Under the pieces are notes generated by a model. The model saw only the letters and a list, made by a program, of their open reading frames with translations. It had not been told where the DNA came from and searched no databases. DNA of 64,000 nucleotides from Dysidea avara (Eukaryota; Porifera; Demospongiae; Dictyoceratida; Dysideidae): positions 61,392,574-61,456,573 of the forward strand of contig NC_089272.1 of assembly GCF_963678975.1 (NCBI RefSeq), written 5' to 3'. The translations under genes were made by a program, and so were the position numbers. Of the stretch, positions 37,901-46,900 are shown piece by piece. Within the stretch, counting starts at the first letter, position 1; each line of letters opens with the position of its first letter.

Positions 37901-40900
37901 AACCATTGGCGAGCTACAACACACTAAATACTTAAAATCGGCATTTCTCGATACTTTTAAATAGGCGATAAGCCCGGTTTTGTCAGACTGGGTCACATAT
38001 TAACTTGTGTGCTGTGTTGCAATCAGTTTATAGTCTCGTGAGCTCTGTGCACGTGTCTCAACTCATTTGTACACAGGCCTCATCAGTAATCCAGAAGCCA
38101 GCCAAGCACATAAAAGTGTCAATATATGTGTAATCGGCTATGTAAATTGCAAAATTTGGAATTGGAATCTTGGCTTGGAATCCGCAATCTTTACAAAAAA
38201 ATAAGTGATTTTCAGAATCTTACATGCGATTTTTGGGTGGTGTTGGACCCCTCAGACTTTAGCCATTACTGTTCAAAATTTATCATTGGAAGCTGACCCC
38301 TAGGCTCTTGCATATGTAACTCACTAGAACAATTGGAAACCTCTTTTGGCTTTGCCCAAACTGTCATTCATGTGAAATGCTTATACGTACAGCTGTACCT
38401 TGAGCTCCCTTATCTCCTTTGCTTCCCTCAAAACCAGGTTCACCAAATGGTCCTGGTAGTCCTGTTTTAATACAATTATTATTGTTGACATATAAAAGGT
38501 AATTAGCACCGCACCAGTGTCACCCTTTAGTCCTTTTTCTCCAGTCATCCCACGTGAACCAACACGTCCTCTTCTACCTCTGGCACCTTATTACATAGCA
38601 CTACAATGGATTATACGTTATAAAAGTTTGCATGGACAAACCTCGATCTCCCTTTGCCCCTACTGGACCACGATCACCAGGATGACCTATTATAAAAATA
38701 CATTACCACATCTTGTAAAAGTTAAGTGATTAGTGTAACCAAACTGTAGGATGCAAAGATTACAATTAGACTAGGTGATACACATACACATGAGCCTTGC
38801 ATGTAATATAGATTTTAAAATAATGAGATTGTATGTACTTATTTCTACTGGTAAACTTAGCATTTTGGGATTGTCTATGATAATTATTATGATCATGATG
38901 TGTGGGAAATATTAATATTTGCTGAAAATTGCTTGTTGTGTCTTGAATGAACTGGTCCATGGCACTATATATCCAGTGCCTTGTGTCCACTGAATAATAG
39001 ATTCAATATCTCATTTATACCAGAAGACTTGTTGATATAAACTCATAGCCAGCTCATGGCAGCTGGCACAGAACCAGTTATAGTGACTACATCATGCAAT
39101 TTTGCTTCAGACAACTTACTGTAATGCAAAACCATATTCACATCATTGTGCACCCAGATGCTACATTACACTTACCACAATTGTAGGCTTGATCATAATA
39201 CTGCCAAGTGGAAACTGAGGCTGGTTTTTGAATGACATTCTTGGGCAAGAATGCTGAAATCTCCCTTAGCCCTACTATACAGTACTACCAAAATGTATAA
39301 TTTAATAATCGCTGCTACTGGGATTGTAAACGTGGAGAAAGATTTATATATACAATAAGTTGACCTAAAGATGAAGATCTGTATATAGATCATGAAGTGT
39401 ACATAGATTAAGATCTGTATAAGCAGTTTTTGCATTGTGCCTTATTGTTTTGTAAACATTTGGTTTGATACAATCATTGTTCTTCTGGATTAGAACTTTT
39501 ACAACCAGTTGAACTAACAACGTGTGTTTACCTGGTTCTCCTCTGAGTCCACGACGTCCATCATCACCTGTTGGCCCAGGTAACCCAATATCACCTTGTG
39601 GTCCTGGAGGACCTTCATCTCCCTTTTGACCCTTGGGACCTGGTACACCATCTTTACACTGACATTGATCTCCTGACTGTCTCTTTGTGGTGTCATCATG
39701 GTTGTGAAAATTCTATAATAGACCAATGTAACTAAACACAATACAAAAGTTCGCAGTGTTTACTTATGTAATGGATTCATATAAATCCTCAACACACATG
39801 TATATATGACCTGGTCTGTGAAAAGGGGTCTTACAGCTTTTCCAAACTGTCATGTTTGACTAATCATAACTCCTCATGTTTTCAGCCTATCACCTTCATA
39901 TTATACCAAGCCATAACGCTATGTTAGAGGTATAAGGGAACCAAATATAAGGGTGATACCACATTCACAAGTCAAGTTACAGGTTGTCAAGTACATTCAA
40001 TTGAAAAGGCTATAAGACCCATTTTCGCAGATTGGGTCACATATGCTTTGCTCAGGTTCAGGCATAATTGCAAAGAGTAGTGTTGCATCGATAATTGGTT
40101 CAACAATCAGTATTGGGCAGATATTGGCTACTAGCTGATTAATCGGTTTTGATTAAATCAAAGCTGATGTTAATCTCTCCACTGCACTGTGTAGTATGAT
40201 GATGTGGGGGAGGCTAGACATAAGCTAGTTGGAATTTTATTAAGTTATGTATTGATGGTTTAGTGGTGACTACAAGCCATGCCCATAATAAACTGTCAGG
40301 TTTTAGGCCATGCCCAACAGTAAACTGAGGTTTTAGGTTTCTATGTAGTACCAGCTACTTGTCTCAGCTGTATAGCAGTAGTAAAATGTACTTAAAACCT
40401 GTTTACCAAGAGCAACTTTTACTTGTGGCCTCTAACTTTATATTTTAGCCTAGAATGAGCTGTATATCAAATGCTTATGACACTAATATGAGTCATTTAG
40501 TAATGATGAGTATGAGTGCTAGTGTTATTAGTGCATATCGGATCGGTTATCGGTATTGACTAATTCTGTTGCTTAATATCGGTTATCGGAATAATCGGCT
40601 ATTTGGATATTGATGCGACACTAACAAAAGAAACTTAGAAAATCTAAAGGTATTAAGAACCACAAGAAACAAGAGTTGATATTAAATGGAATGTAATAAT
40701 TGCAGCATAATACAAACTGTACAAGTGTATATCAAGATACACAGTAGTGTGTCATGCAGCCAAGAATGCTGGTGTGTATATACACATAATTGAAATAAGA
40801 TGCAATTTTCATGCATGCATAGCTCTTATAGCTGTCCACCAGAACACAACAAATTTGATTAAATTCACTCCAGTCATTTGTGAGATATCAGCAGCCAAAG

Positions 40901-43900
40901 TTGAAGTTTTGTTTACAAGGGGTGAACATGGTGAATGCTCTATTAGAGTACCTTATCTACAAATTTTTATTTGTTTGGTTTTGTTTTGCAATTCTGTGGC
41001 TGTTACTTTTTTTTGTTTTTCTAACCATCAAAAGGCACTGCTATGTAGGGATGGGCAATCATCCAATTATCATGATAATTCTGATCATTTTGTTGGCAAT
41101 AATTGACATTGTCTAATTTTTCATCAACTATTGATAATTGAAATTATCATGTTATAATCAAAGAATTTTCAAACAGAATAAAAATATTTTTGATATTCAT
41201 TAGTGGACAATAACCATGATAATCGTGTCGGTGATGATGGCTCATGAAAGTAATCATATGGCAGAAATGTCAATACCCCCCCCCCCCCCCCCCCCAACTT
41301 TCCACCATACGTATATAGGGTTTGTTCATGATGCAGTGATGACTGGAAGTGCCAAGTCATGTGCACCAAATAAACTAAACTACATACATAACTACTGTAT
41401 GCTGTTAAAGAAACTACACAAACACAGCCAAGCTATGAAAAAATGGTGCGGCCTGTAAAAGCCTGGGTGAAAAAGTTATGAAATCAAAGGTGGTGGCCAA
41501 GAAATGGCTGCAATGATGTTAATGCTAAAAAAATTTAATAATGCACACAGTCATGATTAAATTTTTTAGCATTAACATCATTGCAGCCATTTCTTGGCTG
41601 CCACCTTTGATTTCATTACTTCTTTCACCCGGGCTTTTTACGGCTGCACTATTTTTCACAGCTTGGCTGTTTTTGTGTGGATTTCATTTCTTTTTGTACT
41701 TTATAATGCCAAAAAACCAGCCTATGGCTGACTTTGAGGTTTGTTTTTACTCACATTTCTTCTTTTCTATGCAGACACAATGATGATGATGACAGACTTA
41801 TAGGTGTATTTCATTGCATGATTTAATTCAACATTTGATAATATTATTGTAATATTCTAATAGAGTGCACATTTTTGAGGACTTCTAATAGAACATACAT
41901 AGAATGTTCTAGAACAATCTAGAACTTCTATTGGTAGATCTATGAAATTACAAACGTTTGATCATAAGCAGATATAAAGCAGAAATTAAGTGAAGTGATC
42001 AGCCAATGTAGCAGTGGTTAAGGATGCGGGTGTTACGTATGGAGGTCCCTGGTTCGAACTCTGGTAAGGTTTTATTCGACATTTTTTTGTACACCTTCTT
42101 TACCCATGGTGACTGCTCTATTAGAGTATCTCGATCCCACGATTTACACTTGTTTGGTTTTGCTTTATAACTTTGTCGCTGTAACTCTATTGCTATTCAA
42201 ACTATCAAAAGGCACTGCTATGATGATCAGCCTATCTATACACCAATTTCCAAGTTATTCTTATACTCGGTTTACCTTGTAGCCATGACAAAAGTTTGAT
42301 TTTTTATGTGAATAAACGCTCACAACTCCTTGGATATTTCTCAGATTCACAGCAAACTTGGTACGTGAATCCACCATTACATGTTCTTAATTTGTGCCAC
42401 TGATCAAGACAATCGAGTTACACATTTGCATTTTATAGCAATGTTTGCAAAGTGTGCAAAAATAAATTGTTGAAGTCCCCATAATGGCATAAGAAGAAAA
42501 AAATGAAGTAATTGAAACGAAACCTTGAACACCCATATCTCACAAATGGCTGTTGTGAATTATTTTAATCAAAGTTGCTATGTGGCCTACCCTACCTGGT
42601 GGACAGCTATAATGCAAAAATGGTGTACTTTGGAGAAGGGCCATGGAGCTATGCACACATGAAAAAGCTGTTTTCTTTCTTCCTGTCAATATACTTACAG
42701 TGTGGTGTGCCAGCTTTCTTGGCCGCACGACACACGCTTTTTCACAGGACAGCATGTCATCTTCTGAGGTCAGAAGTCATAAAGCAGACCTTATCAACGA
42801 AAGTTACATTTCATTATCCCAGAGGCAGGTCTGGGCGGATCTCAAGATTCCCTTTTCAAGTTGAATCTCGAACAGGAAATCTAAGAGAGAAAGTGCACAG
42901 AGAAAAACAACAGAACACAAAAGATCAATATACTCTAATAGAACAGTCATGAACCATTAATGAACTATACTATAACATCATGTGATAATAGTGCACATAA
43001 TATGGGCTGTTTACATGCCATTGGGTTTGGTTTGGTTGTTACATGATATGGGTTTAAAGTTCAGTAAATGGTGGAAGACACACATTTACTATGAGTGGAA
43101 GGGCTACAAACTACAAGGAAGCAATGGCGTTTGTAGTCATTGAGATTGTCGAATAGGTGTGTTTGACTTTTATAATCTTTTATATAAGTATAATGTTTTA
43201 CTGCTGGTACTTTTCTTTTGTGGTATTGCACCTGACTCCACCCAACATAATATGGCCTAAATGGGCATGTGATATCAATCAGCTGTTCTTGAGACCTCAC
43301 CCAGAAGACACAAAATGAACTGAACTCTCCTCCCCGCACTTGGCAGTATGAATTACGGAGTGACACAAGAGTTAGCTGTTTTAGTAGTTCTTCAACTTGA
43401 TCAGGAAGATATATATGTGATGAAAAAGTGCTCCATCATTAGTGATAGCTACTGTATGCGAGGAATTTCGAAGTTGTGTATGTAGTAAGCTAGATCTACA
43501 ATAGTGTAGTATAGCAATAAGCTGCACAAACAGCAATGTCATTTACAACAGGATATAAACCACATTATTCAATGGACTAACAATGGCAGGTGAGCCTAAA
43601 GATTGGCAAGTGTGTTTTACTTCCTTGATCTTACAATTATACTTTGAAAAAGCCTATTATGCTTTTGAGCAGTGCTCAAAAATTCAGCCTATTATGCTCA
43701 AAATTATGCTTTCAAAATCAAGATTATGCTCTAGAGTTGGCTGTTTTATTAGAGTATATCAGTCTTTCCTGACTGTTGTATTAGAGTAAGTGACTGCTCT
43801 ATTAGAGTTTCTCGATCTTTTTTCAGTGAAGTGTAAATAATCAGCCAAGAAACAATAAAAAATAATAACATTGCATATTTTCTTGATATTAAATGCAGTA

Positions 43901-46900
43901 TTAAGGTGCAGTGTGTTCATGTTTTGCCGTATTTTGGCATGTGCATTGCACATTTAATTATATAAAAATCTTGAAAATCGTCCTATTATGCTGGCATAAT
44001 GCTTGATGCTTTTGCTAGCCTACTATGCTCGAAATTATGCCGGCATAATTGGCGCAAGCCTACTTGCTCTGGATCTACCTCATCACCTGAATTCCAGCAT
44101 TACAAAGACAATCAAACAGTCACCCATACAAATCAACATCTTTATCTTGGAGTCCATCAATGTCATTCTCTCCACAACATCATAAACAATGCAAAAAGAG
44201 TCATTAAATGTTGTGAGAGGTAACCTAAACTAAAATGTGATGAATCAGTAAAATCTGCTGCTTACTTGGCAACCAAAGCTACAATATTCATCCTCAGTTT
44301 GACATCCCCATTAAATTTTGTCTGAAGACATTCAAGCTATTGAGAGGGTGCAGAGCTAGATGCATGAGTAAAATCTGGGAAATGTGTCCGACATGCTTTC
44401 AGAGTTACAATGGCCAACACTAAGACACAAATCAAGACTCACAATCCTATAAATTATGAAGGAGTACATAATTTAATTTCTCTAGAGATACCCACTTACA
44501 TCACAGCAACCACCATTACCACCACCCACTAAGCAACATCCTTTCCACTTTAATTCACTTACCACTAAAACTGATCATCATAACAGCTACTTTCTAAAAC
44601 CTTTCATGATTGGAACTTGTTGCTTATCCCTGCTATCAAAGCTAGTACTCTAATTATAAATCAATGAAATTGTTCATTGTTTATAATGTATTTGTAACAC
44701 ACGTATCAGTAGATTTCATGCCACCTGAAGCCTGGCCTGATTGTATGGTCAACCATTGGATGCTTCTAGTTTTGGTTGAGTAGCTATAATTATTGTAGCC
44801 ATTGGGTAATAGCCTACACCAGATTATCAGAGTAAGTAAGATAAGAAAGCAATTCTGAAGCTGAAAGTCATCAAAAATATTCCAATAAAGTGACAGCTGC
44901 AGGAAATGCTGCACTGTTGAGGTCATTATTGGAGGATGATTATTCTGATAGGACAACCAAACAGGTTTATGAGAATAGACTGGGTGTTTTCATCAGTAAA
45001 CACAAAGCTAAAGTAATCATTGAGGACATTAGCTATGTGGGTGGATGGAACCAGTGAAGCAAAACACTTGAGGTCATGGCAAGCCATGGAACAGGAGTTA
45101 AAGTGAGTAATAGTTTATCACGTTTAGGCTTCAGAGATGTCTGGGAAGAGCAGCGGACTTGAAATAGATGGCCGTCTAGGTCTACAAGGCGATGTACACT
45201 ATATTATGGCAAAGAACACAAACTGAATTAATGGATTAATTCTTTTAACTAGTTAACTAGCTGCTATATACCGTAGGCTACAGAAATAAAGCTTACTTCC
45301 TGTACTGCTGTGAGTCTCAATGCAACAAGTTGTTCAGATGTCTTAACAATATATGTGACCCAGTCTGGGAAACCGGTCTTATCGCCCATATCAGCAGATT
45401 CAATTTTCCACCCAAGACACAAAGCTACATGAACAAACTATCTAATTCCACAATCAAAATCAGCTACTATTGAGTGGTCTGATTTTGCTGGCCACTTTTC
45501 CCAAGCCCAGTGGCAATCTGTATGTGCGGTGTGGGGCCTTAATGGAGCTCTGGTCAGCCTGGGGATGGTTGTATGTGGCTGTACAACTCTGCGGTATTAA
45601 ATAAGTATCTCTGCTGTGAATTCCTTTCATCTTAGCTGATTTCGAGACCTGAATGCCCCACAACTTGGCCTAATTCATGCCTACACTTTCCTTTTCAATT
45701 TTTGAACACCACTTTGCCTGCCTTCCAGGCCCCCCCGCCTCCCACCCCTTTTGGAGCTCGCCTGATACAGTCAACCTTGGTTTTAAACTATCTAAAATGG
45801 CGGGAACTTAGTTGTTGGCTACTTGCATAGTAGATTCTCTGGAAGGTAAGGAATTGGTGTAAAACTTGTGAAAATTTGGTACACATAGCTTCAACCATTG
45901 GCAAGCTACAACACACTAAATACTTAAACCGGCATTTCTCAATACTTTTAAATAGGAGATAAGACCGGTTTTCCCAGACTGGGTCATATACCGTATAGCG
46001 GGTTTTTATCGCGAGGACTTTAATCTCGTGTTTTGGGTACTTCGCAATATTAAAATTCGCGACATATTTTATCACATGGAGTTTGTTTATCGAGGTTTTT
46101 GGGGGCTCCTGTGAAACTGTCATGTTGGAACATTCAACCTTGCGTTCAACAGCAAACCAGGTGCTTGTTTGTACATAACAGCTTGCTGATCGTTCATTAC
46201 AGTTCGATCAGTTGCTCGTTCTCCTACACAACACGTGTTTCTTCAACAAACACCACTGAATTCAAACGCGGCTGCCCTACCCATTTCCTGGCAAACTTCA
46301 GGGCCATTCAGGTGCCTGCATTAATTCATCATGGATACAAGCATAGATACAAAGAAACACGGCAAAGAGAACAAATTTCACTGCTTTCCATCTCGTACAC
46401 GATAAATTCGCACGAGGAATTTAAAGTCGTGAATTTGTCACCTCGTGAGATTAAGTGTCGCATGATTTTATTTTCGCAAGTAAATTTGTCCGCGAGAAAA
46501 ACCCACTATACGGTACTGTATTAAGTTTCTTCATAAGAGAACTGCACACATCAAAGTAAATTCTGCATATACTAATGCATACATGTTTTATAGCTCTTAA
46601 TACATATATTCTTGCTGGAATTAATGAAACTCCACTTTTATTGTTGTTGTGTGGGAGAGTTATAATTATTTAGCACATCATCAATTAGCACAAATGTGAT
46701 AATTGCTACAGTTGATATAGCCAGAGCAAGTTATGTAGGAGATACCAGAACCTAGTCCAAACTACTGTAATAACTGAACACATAATTATTATTTCACTAA
46801 ATTTCCAAATAACAATAGCTTATAGCTTTCTACCAAAGATATCAAGTAAAAGAAGCATATGAGCATGAGAATTGTAAAGCAGCCTTAGAAATAAGTATAC

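Larger units (their letters stand above)
36408..38398 (-). other. Gene 1 intron 5, between the two collagen blocks
   Basis: Contains 36690-36805 (a fragment of family D), a pogo-like MITE and a TGTGACC-type element. No additional collagen exon was recognised. Confidence 0.6.
40735..42735. mobile_element. X2: X-family element without satellite arrays
   Basis: The ends ATCAAGATACACAGTAGTG and CTTGGCCGCACGACACAC are the same as in X1. Its order (arm, hairpin H, S-like spacer, opposite arm) matches X1, but the 30-31 bp satellite is absent. It carries a poly-C run of 20 at 41276-41295 and a tRNA-derived segment at 42005-42080. Confidence 0.65.

Noticed and set aside
42005-42080. A functional tRNA gene
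   Set aside because: The acceptor and T stems have several mismatches; a SINE-type origin fits better.
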